64,000 nt of DNA from Diphasiastrum complanatum (Eukaryota; Streptophyta; Lycopodiopsida; Lycopodiales; Lycopodiaceae): positions 35,650,804 to 35,714,803 of the forward strand of contig CM055097.1 of NCBI GenBank assembly GCA_029204225.1, written 5' to 3'. A program made the translations under genes and the position numbers. Below are positions 24,055 to 36,642 of this stretch, piece by piece. Under the pieces are notes generated by a model. The model did not search any database. It saw only the letters and a list, made by a program, of their open reading frames with translations, and was not told the origin of the DNA. The first letter of the stretch is position 1; each line of letters starts with the position of its first letter.

Positions 24055-25524
24055 ATGGCTTCTGGATCCAGTTCAAGCTCTAACATCATTTGGAAAGCAC
24101 GCGCAAGAATCCGCCTGACATCCATCCAGTCCTTTTTGGATCGATGCAGGTTGGGTAATTTAAAAGTGGACCCCTCCATCATCCTCTCCGAAGTCGGTAC
24201 AGAGTTTTTCAACTCCATTCATTCCATTTTGGAGGTGGATTTCAAAGTCCATGTGCGAGGCAAATTCTTCACTGTCTTTGAAGACTTGTTCTGCACAGCC
24301 CTTGGATTACCGATGGATGGGAAGATGATCTCCACAAATAAGGATCGGTGGCTGAAGCTGCCCACTTCCTTAACAATTGCTTCATACCCACGAAGGGGTA
24401 CAAGATCTCTATGATTCGTGATACCACATTTACAGCAAATTCCATCTGTGCCTGCCTGCACCGGAGCCTCAGACCATCCCGAGTATCTGGAAGCAGTCGC
24501 AAAGATTGACAAGCTCAAACAGGAGCTGTTAGATCTCCAACAACAAATGGTAGATCAGAAGCAAGCTGCTGAGTTGCAAACTCAGGACTTGGCAACTGCA
24601 TCTACATAGCCAAAACGAATACGGCAGAATCAGTCGAAGGTATGTGCTGACAGATTCCGTGCATTTGCTGAACGCTTCTGAAAATGGTGTCCACCTGCTT
24701 TTAACATTGAATTACAATGGCGTATGGATTATATGATGCTACCAGGCACAGTAGGCATCGCCTTCGACGATTGGAAGCGACCATGGGAGAAAGAAGACTT
24801 TATCTGGTTATGGGCCTAGCTTTCTATCGAGCAGAAAGAATGTCTCTGCTGGGGCATAATCCAGGGTAAGTTTAAAGTCCTACCTTTCGGGTCAGCAGAG
24901 TTATACATAGGCTCTTCGGCTATGTATGCTCTCAAATATATTCGCATCAAAGAACTTCAATTTTTGCAGAACGAAGACAATAAGCGATATTTTTGAAAGC
25001 GAAAGTCGCAGTTTCAATTATACAAACCCAAAGCTGTTGCGGATTTAGGCGCATTCGACGACGCAGGGTTGCTGATCAATATTAATATGGCGTATCCAGA
25101 ATTATTCAATCTATATGTGGATTGGGAGCGAAACCTTGCAGAATATTTTGCGGAGATTTGACATAATATGCAGGATAGAAGGAAGTCAATCAGATATAAG
25201 CAATTTTGTACATATACATTTTGGTAGTTTGGTACCTTTGCGGCAAAGACATTATTTTTTGTTCAGAATCTTTATGTTAAAAGCAATTTTATTAGATTCT
25301 CAGCTCGATACTATAAAGAAATCACTCTACGAAGTGATTCAGACGAAGATACAAAGTTGACTCAGGAGTTGTTCGATGGAACATTACTCCCTATTAAACT
25401 AGAAGAATTCGGAAACCTCCCAGTTGGCCGATATACAAAATTCAAAGAAGATTTGTTGTTGATCGAAACTCAACAAAACTTGGAGCTAGTTCAGAAACTA
25501 TATGAAGAATTGAATAATTCATAA
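24055..25524 (+). pseudogene. Third ORF of the gypsy element (plant-transposon-protein-like)
   Basis: An ATG at 24,055 opens one reading frame that stays in register to TAA at 25,522-25,524 (490 codons). It is interrupted only by in-frame stops near 24,412 (TGA), 24,607 (TAG), 24,679 (TGA), 24,817 (TAG), 24,994 (TGA), 25,159 (TGA) and 25,228 (TAG), with no frameshift that I can find. The N-terminal ~120 residues follow the pattern EFF..I...VRGK.F...ED...ALGLP, which resembles the domain of Athila-type plant transposon proteins (PF20167, from memory). A coiled-coil-like stretch lies at KIDKLKQELLDLQQQMVDQK (~24,505). No transmembrane segment is evident, so an envelope-like role is not supported. 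Sense orientation and position favour an element gene over a captured host gene. Confidence 0.55.
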
Positions 25525-25827
25525 ATATTATTCATGTCTTTGTCATGATGATGCCTACCTGTGATACTGAAGCTAGATCTTTGCAGTTTGAAGATGTTTT
25601 GAAGTTTGATTCTTGTTTGCATCAAACAATTTCAACTCAAAATCAACCTACTCAACGCAACAACAAGACACATATTCTCTGAAGAAATATCTAAAGGACG
25701 AATCATATGAAGAAATATTTTTTTTCGCCTCAACGAAAATCTGATGAACAAGAATGTTTCTCGAGTAATCCTCGAAATAAAGATGATATGTTCATGAGGA
25801 TGTTTCACATTTGAGAAAGGGGATATC
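25525..25827 (+). promoter_or_regulatory. Region before 3' LTR with polypurine tract
   Basis: No gene. It ends in TTTGAGAAAGGGGATATC, taken as the PPT because a TG-starting LTR-like sequence follows. Confidence 0.5.
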
Positions 25828-27088
25828 TGATGCCACACAAATGTCAAAAATTGAATACCAACATAAATATGGCATGATATACTCGAAAATGAAGATACGA
25901 GCTGGTTAAGTATAAATCATGAAGAGGCCTAAGTCATTTTTTGAGAATATATCTCCTAGGTACTTGCCTTATAAATTAAGGGCTAGACCTTTAATAGGAA
26001 AAGACATGGCCTTGGATAACCCTTAACTAGGTCGTCCATACGAAACGACTAGTTATGAAAAGACATGTTAAACTAGAGTAACTTTAACTCATAGTTAAGT
26101 ATACCTCTTATGGTATAGTTGAACGTATTTTCAGTTTGATTCTTAACTAGACCCTTTCACGGGAGCGACGCACCTATTGTTTAAGAGGTGTGTTTGTTCG
26201 TCCCGTAGAACATATATTGATCTCACACTTCAGTCTCGATCATCGAGAGAGAAGAGTTTATGCTTATGTAAGAGATTGAAGAAGTGAATAGAGTTCTGAG
26301 AGTTATTCTCCCTTATCTCTGTTCTCCGCACTGCTGAGTGTGAGTGATCTTGAGTCTGCTAACAATCTCTAACGCATTTCATGAATTACTCTCTGATCAG
26401 ACAGACGCTCTAGTGCATTACAGTCGTTTGCTGTGTTTCCATAAAGCATGCTCTAAAGAATTGTCTTAAAATCATCTTATTCGTCTGTCGCGAATACTTT
26501 CTTTTCGACACTCGAATAATGACTATCTTTGTGCAGTCTAGCACGATCATTGAATTAAGTTGTATGTATACAAATGAGATGACAGTCCCTGTCCGAAGAA
26601 TTGAGTCTCTGATCTTGTTTCCTGATTGGCATTGACATAAGTTTCTAACATGCTCTAAAACCATTCGTGCTCTTTAACCATTAAGTTGGGCTTTAGTTGT
26701 TGAGGACTATTGTCTAGGAACGAATAGTTCGTGAACTCGATTAATTAATTGTCTGCGCAGTCGCGAATACATCGAACAATTTCCAATTCTTTGTTGACAC
26801 CTTAGTCAACCAGAGTGTAGTTTGCTGTACTACTCTGATAACATTTCATTTGTAGAACGCGCTTCCTTCAATTTGATAGAGGCCAGATTGTTGTTCTGAA
26901 TTCATTAACATTACCCATTCCAAATATAAGTAATACTGGCTACTTTTTAATGTCTGTTGACAACCAGAATAACATTCGAAACCACCTGCCATAATCACAC
27001 CAAAAACATAACTTTCTAACGCTGTCCTCTGTGGGAACGATACTTTTCACTACAAAATCTATATTAACCCTGTTGGTATAGCACGACA
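25828..27088 (+). repeat. 3' LTR of the gypsy element (no partner in the window)
   Basis: Starts TGATGCCACAC after the PPT. The terminal part CTGTGGGAACGATACTTTTC ... GGTATAGCACGACA has the look of the 3' end of plant Tat/Athila LTRs. Without a second copy the end (27,084 or 27,088) cannot be fixed. Confidence 0.5.
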
Positions 27089-28786
27089 CTAACTAAGCCT
27101 ATGAATGAGATCTAGCCTATCTAGAGTAGACCTCACACGTGGCAACATGGATTCACACGTGTGGATTCCAAAGTAAATAAAAAATTTACATGCAACCAAG
27201 ATAGAATTAGCTATTTTTCACAAGTATGCCATGCACATGTGAATGAATGTTGTACCTCATATGGAAGACAAGCTTTCAATAGTAAATGGTAAATATTGTT
27301 GCTTGATTTATGTGGTATATTACTTTTCCAAAGAACTAGTGCAACACTTAAACCCAAAAAGTTTGTTCAAGTGAATTTTTAAGTAGTGTGCTTAAAAAAT
27401 TGTGCCTTGGTGGATCTTTGCCAAAATAAACCTTAAACCCTTGTCACATCATGTTAAGAAACACCAAATTAAATGCATGGTATATTAAAACATTGGATTT
27501 CCATATGGTAATAGAAAACATCATATTTGTATTATTGTATGGTTGCAGTCCTTTCAAACACATAATACACACATTGAATGTGGATGGCGTAGTCACTCAA
27601 GAAGCAACTGATTTGTTAAAGCATTTCTAGTGGATTCTCCTTCCTGAAAGTCGGTAGTTACAATGTTGAGTTGCTCGTTCAAGTCTGGAATTCTTGGTGC
27701 ACCTTTGACAAAATCCAAGCATATGTTTCATATAGCAATGACCTTGGGTAGGAAGCGAACATCCGATCTCCTTACTAGGTTCTGTAGATATGGCCAAGTT
27801 TGTTTGTCTTCTGAATGCCCTTTTCACAACAATTCTCCTAGTAGAATGGATAAATTTGATTTTTTTTTTTTAGTTCAGTTTCTAGAGTTGGATATGGAAT
27901 CAGTAGCCAAGGTAGAGAGATCTCCAACAACCTATATATACTAAAAGAAATTGGGAGTTGCCCGAAAACCCAATAGTTTTTACCACTAAAAAAAGAGGCC
28001 TCGGAAAGGGGCAGGCCAAGGCCACGGGCAGGGGGAGGGGCATGGGCAGGGGTTGGGACGATGGGGGGGGGGGGGGGGGAGGGTTGTTGGCTGCCCACCC
28101 TTATATTTTGAATTTGCCCGCCCACCAACGACAGGCAGGCATACTAGTGTATTCTCTAACCAAAATTCCTTCATGATTGAGAGCACACCCATTCTCCACT
28201 CTCTTATGAACTCGTGTACTCAAAATAGCCCTACACATTTTCAAAGGCAGCATGGTAAGAATTAAAGAGCTTCAGGCTTGTGTGCTTGCATGCAAACACA
28301 AAGAATTGCAACTACATTTTCATATATATTTTGTGATGGGCAATATTGATTTTTTATTATGGGATTATTCAATAGTTGGCATGTTTTTTAAAGTTTGGGT
28401 CGTTGACACACACACACGTGGCAACCATTATATGGTGTTGGGACCTTGGGTGATACTGGCTCCGTGCTAGTAAGAGACGAGGCTTGCCGGGACCTAAACG
28501 ATCGTGGCACACGGCACAACCTGATCGATCATTGGCGGCTGCCAAAAATGGCGTGTCCTTGGTCCGTAGGGGCCTTGGCCTAGGCTCTTGAGTCTTTTGT
28601 ATGCAGGAGGGTCACCCTGTGGCCGACAGTCCAGACTCCAGAGGGGGCTTGAGGGTTCCTCAGCCAGCCCGCCACAACGGTCGGCGGGCCCATTTCGAAA
28701 TTCGGAAGCCTCAGCAGCAAATTTGAATTTCAAATTTTCATAAGAAACGGCCCCCCATGCCCATGCCCATGCCAATGGGATCATCC
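27089..28786. other. Intergenic region with homopolymer G run
   Basis: No supported gene. It contains near-palindromic TTCACACGTGTGGA (~27,151), a purine-rich stretch ending in an 18-base G run (about 28,062-28,079), a short CACACACACACG run (~28,410), and a GC-rich stretch with no frame of note (28,470-28,750). ORFs over the G run (poly-Gly/poly-Pro) are compositional. Confidence 0.45.
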
Positions 28787-29165
28787 CTCACGATCCATTG
28801 CCAAACACACAAAAACAGAATCAACAGCGAAGCTCCAAGCCTTTCTCTCGTCTCTCATCTCAATTTTTCTCAGCCTGGGAAGAACATCAGTTTTTGGAGC
28901 TATGCTTGCCTCCCACCAGTTCATCCATCTGTTTTTTCTGGCTGTGCCACTGCTTGGAGTGGAGCAGCTTTCCTGTTGCATGGCTATGAGCTGTTGATCA
29001 CACCACATTTGAAGCAAAAATGATGAAAAACGGTGGATGGGGAGTAGTAGCTGAGCTGCGCAGCTGAGGAAGTGTAGGTAAAGAAATGGTCTGAGTAGAG
29101 GGGAGGTGGTAATCGTGGTGTAATCAGTTGGTATTTGCTTTTGAGGGGGTGGAGGAGATTGAGAG

Positions 29166-29324
29166 ATGGATTTAGATGAGATGGAGGACGATGGTGTGCA
29201 TGGAGGGAGAATGAAACCGCTGGCGAGTTTGAATGCTAACACTTTTGCCGGAGGACAGTTTCCGCATGAAATGCCGCTTCGTGCTGCAGCGATGGCTCCC
29301 TGTCTGAAGGTCAGACGACACTGA
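29166..29324 (+). CDS. Possible first exon of an unidentified gene, copy 2
   Basis: ATG at 29,166 opens 48 codons (start MDLDEMEDDGVHGG, end AAAMAPCLK) to a donor-like AAG/GTCAGA at 29,309/29,310. Unspliced, the frame stops at 29,322-29,324. An AG acceptor-like TTTTGCAG lies at ~29,339. The same peptide survives, frameshifted, in copy 1 (14,135-14,268), which argues that it once was coding. I do not recognise the family. Boundaries are by eye. Confidence 0.4.
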   Translation: MDLDEMEDDGVHGGRMKPLASLNANTFAGGQFPHEMPLRAAAMAPCLKVRRH

Positions 29325-29592
29325 AACTGCATTTTGCAGGATTGGAGTTGTGGTGACTTAGATTCTCAGAAATATGTTTTTTGTTGTCTGATTTCTTTGT
29401 CAAAGAAATCTGCAGCGAAGAAGCAAAATTGATCGTTAGCTCCATTCATCAAGAAAGCTGTGCTGATTTTGGTTGGTGCATTGCACTGTAAAGAATGAAA
29501 ATTCTTGATATCATCTCTTAGTAGAAGACATTAGCAGCATATTGATTACTTAGTCAAGCATTTCTTTCATTGCTTTTCACTATGCTGCTGAA

Positions 29593-29853
29593 GTGAAACA
29601 GCCATTTGAGATTTTTGAAGTGTGCAAGCAGGTCAGACGTGCTTCTAAGGCAGGATGTGAATCGCAAGAAAATGCTTATCTCCCAACTGCAGAAATGCGA
29701 GATGCAAATGGCTGGATGGAAAAGGAAGCGACGACAGGCGCATTTCTAAGAACGTTCTCCAAGTCGGCTGGAATCAAGCGCAAAAGCTCTCTTTTAGCAA
29801 GCATTCACCAACAAGGTCCCGCCCGCTTCCATATCCACATCTGTTACATTTAA
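29593..29853 (+). CDS. Possible internal exon or fragment, copy 2
   Basis: An open frame of ~86 codons whose C-terminal two-thirds align with the minus-strand peptide at 13,595-13,807. A pyrimidine-poor AAGCAG precedes it at ~29,630. No known domain. Conservation of peptide text (LPTAEMRDANG, LLASIHQQG) is the only evidence for coding. Confidence 0.35.
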   Translation: MKQPFEIFEVCKQVRRASKAGCESQENAYLPTAEMRDANGWMEKEATTGAFLRTFSKSAGIKRKSSLLASIHQQGPARFHIHICYI

Positions 29854-30643
29854 ATTTAGAATAGTCTATTAGGAATGGGGATAATAAACTCATGAGCTCT
29901 GAGGGAGCTTTTTCATGTTTTTAGATTGAGACAGTTCCAAGAGGCACGACCCAACTTTTGCTTTTCTTTATATCTTATTTAGCAAACATGAGGACATACA
30001 TGTACTTCCTCTCAAAGGCCATATCTTGATAGAGTCCAGGAAGAATGAGATGGTTTCCATCTTGAGTCTGAAGATGTCCCTAATCAGTCTTACCTTGTTG
30101 ATGATTTTTTTGCATCAATGAACGCCATCCTTAGAAGTTTTCCTATTTAGAACAGTCATAGGCCCAATCAAGTAATGGTATGGTGCAATATTTAGGAAAT
30201 TGAAGTAGTGACAGATAATCTGACCAGTTAATGCTACCACTTATCTACATGTTCCATGAGCGGCATATCCGAAAAGAAACAAATGCTTTTGATTCATAAA
30301 AGCATTGTGCACACCTTTTTAAATGCATTGTAGCTTGCATATACGAAAATATGTCACAAGTTCTGTGATCTTGAACGCGATCATGTAATTTTCTATAAGG
30401 TGTTCTTGCCATGCAGAGATACTAGAATATAGTACATAAACTATGAATCTGATTATGGGAAAATTTAGTTTGTTAGCTTTCAATCGGTGAGATTGCTAGC
30501 GAAGTGTATGCAAGTTAGTAAAATGCTGAACTGAAAACCCGTGCAAACCAGGGAATTGATTGCTATAAACGTAGGAAAAGGTAACATCAATTAAGTAGAA
30601 TGAAGTATGTATGTTCTGAATTTGAAAATGATTTCTTTTGCAG

Positions 30644-32490
30644 GTAGGAATACCAATAAGAACAGTACTCAAAGCGACAATGAGCCTCAAAATGCTCTTG
30701 CAAAAAAGAAGCCCAGAACCTTGAAAGTGTTAAAGCAGGAAATGGCGTGTAGTGTAGAAAACTGTAAGCCTTTTCCTGGATCAAAAGGAAGTCTTGAAGT
30801 ACTTCTTATGGCGCTGGATTCTTGTTCAGATGTTTCTGGTTCAGACACAACCCTGTGCAGAGAAGAGAAGCGAAAAATGGATCAAATCAATAGGGCATCA
30901 AAGAAGTCGAAAAAGTCTTCCTCTTTCTCAGTAAGTCCTAAGCAGCAATCTGATCTTGCGCCTATAAACACGAAGCGTACGAGGATTGGTGAAGAAACTA
31001 GGGACGAACCTTCAGAGTGTGTACTAGAGCAGCCGGATGTTTATCAATCTGCCAGCGAGATGACAAGAAATGTAGCCTTCAAAGAGCTCAGTCTGTTTGA
31101 ACGGGCCATTTCTCGAAGCTCTAGCTCGGAAGAAAATCAGATTTCGTGTACCCACCAGGCATCTGCTATTTCACATCAGTCGATTACAGGAGATGAAAAT
31201 CTTAGAAGCATGAAAGTAACGACCAATACCTCCGAGATAATCACAAGCATGGATCAAAGCAAGATATGCCTCAGGCTGAGCATTGGTGGAGATACTTCTA
31301 GACTTACAGCAGCTCAAAAGCCTGTTCAGACGGGATTCAAAACCAACATTACTTCAGAAACTGATCTTTCTCTAGATGTTTGTCCGACAAATGTTGTGGG
31401 ACAGCAATCGGCTACGTTGAAAGTGCAGACAGGCATTTATTCAGCAGAAGAAATTAGAGGTAGCTGTTCTCATGCTCCAGATGAAGTTAAACCATCAACA
31501 GAATCTAACGACAAATGTTTATCTTTATTTCCAATTGAGGCTGGAATTCTAAGATCTAGCCAGCACACAGAGCTAAATAGCATACCTTTGCTGGAAGCTT
31601 TGGGGAAAAAGGGTAGCGATCTAAAAGTTAAACCTGTCTTCAAGCCTGGCATCATAAGAAAGCCCCGAGATAAAAAGCAGGTGCATGCATTTTTTGCCAC
31701 TTTTCTGGCAACTATCGGAATGAAAGATCTAGATAGCAGCATAGGGATGCCAAAGACTAGAGGAGCAGAGGAGCCAACTTTCACTCTTAGGTCTTGGAAT
31801 CATTGCAAATCACTTAAAGCTCAGAGAAGTGAATGCATCAAACATACAGATGAAATCCGGGATAACGAAAATGCATTCCCTGAATGTAACAGTGACATCG
31901 TGGAAAGGCATTCTAGACATTCAAAATCGAGTGATGGAGAGGATATATCACTGATCAAGGATAAACTTTGCAGCCAAATACTAGCCAATAAAAGCATTGA
32001 CATTCAGATCTCCAGTGTATCCAAGGACACCAGCTGGAGCGATGCAACTCAGGTGAAGTATTGCAAACAAAAAATAAGCAACGCTTACCCCGAATCTTGC
32101 AATTATTCCAGACTTCCACGTGAAGGAAGTAGACTTAACATACCTGGAGATCTTTGCGCAGACTCTGGCAAGAGTAGTTACAGTGATAAACAATTCACAA
32201 CCATGGACATGGCCCCAGATAAAACCGTTAAAAACCCCTCTGTTCATGAAACACCTTATGACAGACAATCAGATCGGTGTGGAAACAGAATTCAGAATGG
32301 AGACCACACAAATCTCTCATCTTTTATGGAATTATTACCGAGATGCGGCTACTCGATGCCCGAATTAAAAAATGCAGGTCGGTTAAAGCATACAACCATT
32401 ATCATTAAGAATGCAGTAGGGCGATATGTTCAATTGAAGCTGCAATTTTTCTATTCGCAATCACCGTTATTTAATATTGTTGACTGTTGA
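30644..32490 (+). CDS. Large open exon, unidentified Ser/Lys-rich protein
   Basis: The open frame runs 30,607-32,490 (627 codons). I take the exon start as 30,644 because TTTCTTTTGCAG (a strong acceptor) ends at 30,643 and the sequence match in copy 1 has the same site, so the 5' ATG at 30,607 is probably intronic. The protein is polar and largely disordered in appearance: basic clusters KKKPRTLKVLK (about residue 33) and RASKKSKKSS (about 96), likely nuclear-localisation type; a serine-rich stretch ISRSSSSEE (~165); CLRLSIGG (~215), loosely like an EAR repressor core; and a more regular part VKPVFKPGIIRKPRDKKQVHA (abridged, ~340-365), also conserved in the broken copy 1. No enzyme motif. It could be a nuclear regulator, but this is inference. 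It ends near the point where the LTR element entered copy 1. Confidence 0.6.
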
Positions 32491-32717
32491 AAATCAGCAT
32501 AAGCTCTGCTGATAATACAGTAGAAACCTACAAACTTTCTTCGTTGTGTTCTTTCTCCATGCTGGTTATTTGGATATGATGCTGATCATCTAGTATGTAG
32601 CGAAAGTTGAATTAAATTGCTTATTATTGTTATTTGTTGAAGCAGCTAATTTTGCTGCTAAATGGCTTGAGCTTCTCAGGCTTGACATCAAGGGGCGTCT
32701 CTCAGGTGTGTGAGAGT

Positions 32718-32817
<100 letters not shown>

Positions 32818-32899
32818 GTGGAGAATGTTGTGCTGAAAACTTTTTGATTTTGTGGTCTATGGAAAAGTGTTGTACTAAGGATATCATGTTTTTGGGAGT

Positions 32900-33214
32900 T
32901 CTCTAATGTTGTTCTCAAATTTGTGAACCTACCTATCTTAACGTGCTAGTAAGTGAAGTGGACAAGACCTAGCTTTGAAAGCTATGGTGAAGACATTTGG
33001 GTGTTCCTTTGAGCCTGACAAGATGGATCATTTTTTAAAGGTCACAATCATTTGCAAAAGCATTATATTTGGGTGGACATCTAGATTGCTCCTTGTCATG
33101 AAAAAGCTCTTGAAACACAATGGTAGATCTACAATCTGTAAGGTAACAAACTTGTTAGGTTCAGATTTAGAAAACATAGATTCTCCGAAGTGATTGAAAA
33201 AAAAAAAATGCTTC
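32900..33214. other. Junction spacer between blocks B and A
   Basis: About 300 bp with no counterpart in copy 1. No gene. The minus-strand frames here have no recognisable domain. Confidence 0.4.
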
Positions 33215-34943
33215 CTCGCAAAAGAAGCTTGGTAATTGTATTTATAAAGAAATGACACAAACTGGAACTGAGAAAGCAGGGTTGAAAGTCCTCCTTACCA
33301 CTTGGGCAGCAAAACTTTATCAAAATAATATCCACAAGCCTGGCTTGGCAACATGGTTCACAGTAATAAAATGACTTTTAACAGCCATGTAGTCCGGGGT
33401 CAGGTAGCAACTGTGCTCTGCCAGCCAGGGGGCAAGAGGGGTCTGACAGCTTCTTCTTGTAAATTGATCTGAATTAGTGAATGACAACACATTTTTGAGA
33501 GAGTTCAATGTTACCGGTTAAAGGACAGAAACGCTTGCAACTACCTTCCGATTCATCTTTCAATATCATGCTCACACTACTTAAGCCCTTTCATCTTCAA
33601 CTTATAGAATGACAAGATGGAACAGAGGCTTGCTCTGAATTCAGCAATTGACAGGCACTTGCCTCTTGCTGCATTTTGAACTGAATTGCAAGTGAATAAC
33701 TAATAGAATTTTGATAAGTTCTCTTTGTTGAATTGCAGTAACACGATCGGCTCTTTATCATAAGTTTGATCCTTTGTTGATTACTACAGTTGTGTTCTTT
33801 AATCCTATGGTGCAGGTATTCTTGAAGTAAGAGGTGACTCTAAAATGCACACGTGCAACATTTTGCTTTGATATAAAATATGCTTGACATCCTGCCCTCT
33901 AAAATGTCAACCTGGTCAGCTTGGTGACAAGAGGATGATTTACTGATGTTATGAGTTTGGATCGTCCAGATATATGAACCCCTTTAATTGAGCATTCTAG
34001 CCCTACTTTGAGTGATGTTCTGGAGGAATTTGTGTTGCTCCAATTGATTTGCTATTTTTCTTGACCTTGTTCTTTGGCATGTATAGCTACAGATCTTGGT
34101 CGTGTGGCTTATGAACCATTTTCCTGAGTCCTTGAGTACGTTGAATTAGCCTTATCTAGAAATGTGCCACCACTCATTTAAGTCCTCAGTTTCACCTTAC
34201 AGTATCAAGAATATCTTAAATTGGTACTCACCTTTGTATTCTTTAGTAGACAAGGAGATAGTTTGAAGGACAGCCTACACCCTGGCCATCCTTGACAGCC
34301 TACAGCTTTGCAGGCTCCCATGGTTCATCAGATATTCTCTATATTCCCTTGGGCAGCCTAGATTTAAATTTCATCTTGGTTTATGAAAAGCTCTTACTTT
34401 GTAGAAGCATAATTCACAACTGCTGCAGGACTAGAGCACAAAAATGAACGGCACTTGCTAAAACATAAGGGAGTGATCTGGTGGCTAATAGATTGCATAT
34501 CAAGTTTTCAGCATTTGCATGTAGATTTTGAAATAATCAATTTTTTCCTCTCATAGTGCAGAATTTCCATCCCCAGAGGATATGCTGTGTGTATTTTGCT
34601 GTGCTTGTTCTTCTGGAGGCAAGCAACAGCAGGATCTGGATTCATGTTGCTTAAAATCTGTTCTACTTTGTACACAATGGCTTGAATAGTGATGCTGATA
34701 ATGTATTTCCGAATCAATTTTGTGTATGCTATTCGAATGTCATGCTGCAGTAATCCTATGCTCAAGTATTCTGGGGCATACTATTAAATCTGTGTTACTG
34801 TAGTGAGATTATACAAGCATTAGTAAATTTGCACACATAAGAGTGAATATTAAACTACTGCTCCTTATTTTGCTTAATGATCTCAAGTTGTCGATTTCCC
34901 TCTAAAGTTTCCATGCTGGCTATAAAAAAAATATATTATGCAG

Positions 34944-35215
34944 CATTGAAGCGCAGCAAGCAGAGAGTAAGGGGAATAGTAGTATCATGCCAACTGGGAA
35001 TTGAGAATGCCAAGCTTTCTTTACTACACACTCGAGATACAAAAGCAAATCTTGCACATTCATGTTGCAAACAACAATCAGTGATTTCTACCCGTGACTT
35101 CAATAAGATACCTGAAAACACTGTTATACAAGATCATGAGCTTCAGACACTTCAACATTGGAGCAGCTTATTTTCTGGAATGGATTTTGCACTCTCTTTG
35201 GAGCGAGAGAAGCTT
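34944..35215 (+). CDS. Exon-like segment of the same unidentified gene, copy 2
   Basis: Preceded by ATATTATGCAG and followed by AAGCTT/GTAAGC, so both splice borders look usable. The open frame (about 90 codons) carries LKRSKQRVRGI and CQLGIENAKLSLLH. It aligns well with the minus-strand pseudo-exon 4,159-4,384. It lies on the same strand as the 627-codon frame and 2.5 kb downstream, but that frame already has a stop, so joining them would need alternative splicing or a separate gene. Family not recognised. Confidence 0.4.
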
Positions 35216-36642
35216 GTAAGCTCCTAAGTCTTCTCCTGCATGATCTCTTTGGCTCTTTGCTTATAAGTTTATTTTAGTGTTGTTGGCCTTCTGATTTACA
35301 ATTGCATGCAAGTCCTCTAAATCTGGGCGAAGGCATGGAGTCTGATCTGAACTTGAGAGTGCAAAGCAAAGAGCAATCAAGAGTTTCTTTACTAGTATTG
35401 AATTGGCTTACATTTGGAGCATCAACAGTTGAATAATGTGCTATGCTCCATGTTTGCCGGATTATGTCTGAATTTGCTGAGGTGAAACTGTTGGTTGTCT
35501 ACTTGAAATTGCTTTTCCAAGTAGAACCAAACTGCTATTTCCAATGAAACTTGACTGGCAATTTCCTTTTCTGTATCCTCATACACTTTTTGGGATGTTT
35601 CTATCCAGGAAAGCTGGTTAAAGAACATCCAAGATGTGCAATCAAAGTGCAGGGCTATAGAAAGTCAGGAAAAGCACAAGGCACCAACGCCTAGCTGAGT
35701 GCTGAATTCTTTGAACTTGAGTCAGGTTACAGCTAAGGTTTGTGTTCTTATGACAATAGTTGGCATCATAATGTACTATTCCTGGAAAAGCAGAAAATTG
35801 TCAATGGGTGTCCTTGCGTGTGTGTTTGTGTGGTGGCGGTGGTGGTGTTGTGCGAGAGTGGCTAAAACTAACATATGGTTAATTAACTCTAAACTTGCAC
35901 ATAGGATATAAGGATAGGGATATCAACGTAGCTCATTTGTACAGAACAGCATATCCTTTATATACAGCAAGACAATTGAACAAGTTGTCTGTGTCCTTGC
36001 AACTTGTTGATCAAAATACTCCTAGGAAACTGCATCCATGTATACTTAAATTTCAAGAGGAATATGATTTGCATCGTTAAATAGGTCCAATCCTTGAGTT
36101 AAGAGTCTCCATGATAAGGTGCAAATTTGTCAACATGTCCATGTCCTTAGTAAAACAGATGTAGACATGCTTGTTGATAGTCATACCATGCTGGGATGCT
36201 TTTTTGATTCTCTCTCGCCATGTTTACCAATGTAATTAACCATCTGGGAAAATCCTTGGAAAGATGGTCTGGACTGCCACTAGTATGGTGGTACACGAGA
36301 GAATTTTAAGTTGCCGAAGTATCCCTGATACCCATTTCTTCATAGTGGTTCATAGTGCTTGGAAGCAGAAAATCAAGATATGAAATGATTCTTAACATTA
36401 TCGTAAAATGGTTAACTTGTTCAAGTGCAACAGCATTTTTAATTGCGAGTCTTGCACTTGAGTGTTTATTGTAAGCTGCAACTTATAAACAATGGGAGAT
36501 TCAACCAGATGTTGAAATTTTGGATAAGCCACAAATGTCCTGTAGGATATGTATCAAACTCTCCTGAGGTTATGATGTGGGCCTACCTTTTGTCTTGACA
36601 CCAATGATCAAAAATTCTGTGTTGAATGTGTGAATCTATGGG

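Larger units (their letters stand above)
20282..27088 (+). mobile_element. Ty3/gypsy retrotransposon, 5'-truncated, with an extra ORF 3' of pol
   Basis: In order: retropepsin, RT, RNase H, integrase ends, a ~890-bp AT-rich spacer, a third ORF (24,055-25,524), a PPT-like GAGAAAGGGGATATC (25,813-25,827) and a 3' LTR (25,828 to ~27,084-27,088). No gag, PBS or 5' LTR on this strand. An ORF between pol and the 3' LTR is a known trait of Athila-type and other members of the plant OTA clade, so I place it there tentatively. Confidence 0.75.
28787..29970 (+). repeat. Segmental duplication, copy 2, block C
   Basis: Inverted match to 13,486-14,530. On the plus strand it contains a first-exon-like ATG frame (29,166-29,309) and a second peptide conserved between the copies (29,593-29,853). 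The 183-codon minus-strand frame at 28,781-29,332 is the antisense of the first exon and is not counted as a gene. Confidence 0.78.

Noticed and set aside
24055-25524. Stop-codon suppression or RNA editing in the third ORF
   Set aside because: Stops fitting C-to-T decay also occur in gag and pol of other dead elements here; no independent sign of rescue.
24055-25524. Retroviral-type envelope gene
   Set aside because: Position fits, but I see no signal peptide, transmembrane segment or cleavage site.
28781-29332. 183-codon minus-strand ORF
   Set aside because: It is antisense to the first-exon-like segment of copy 2 and is not kept open in copy 1.
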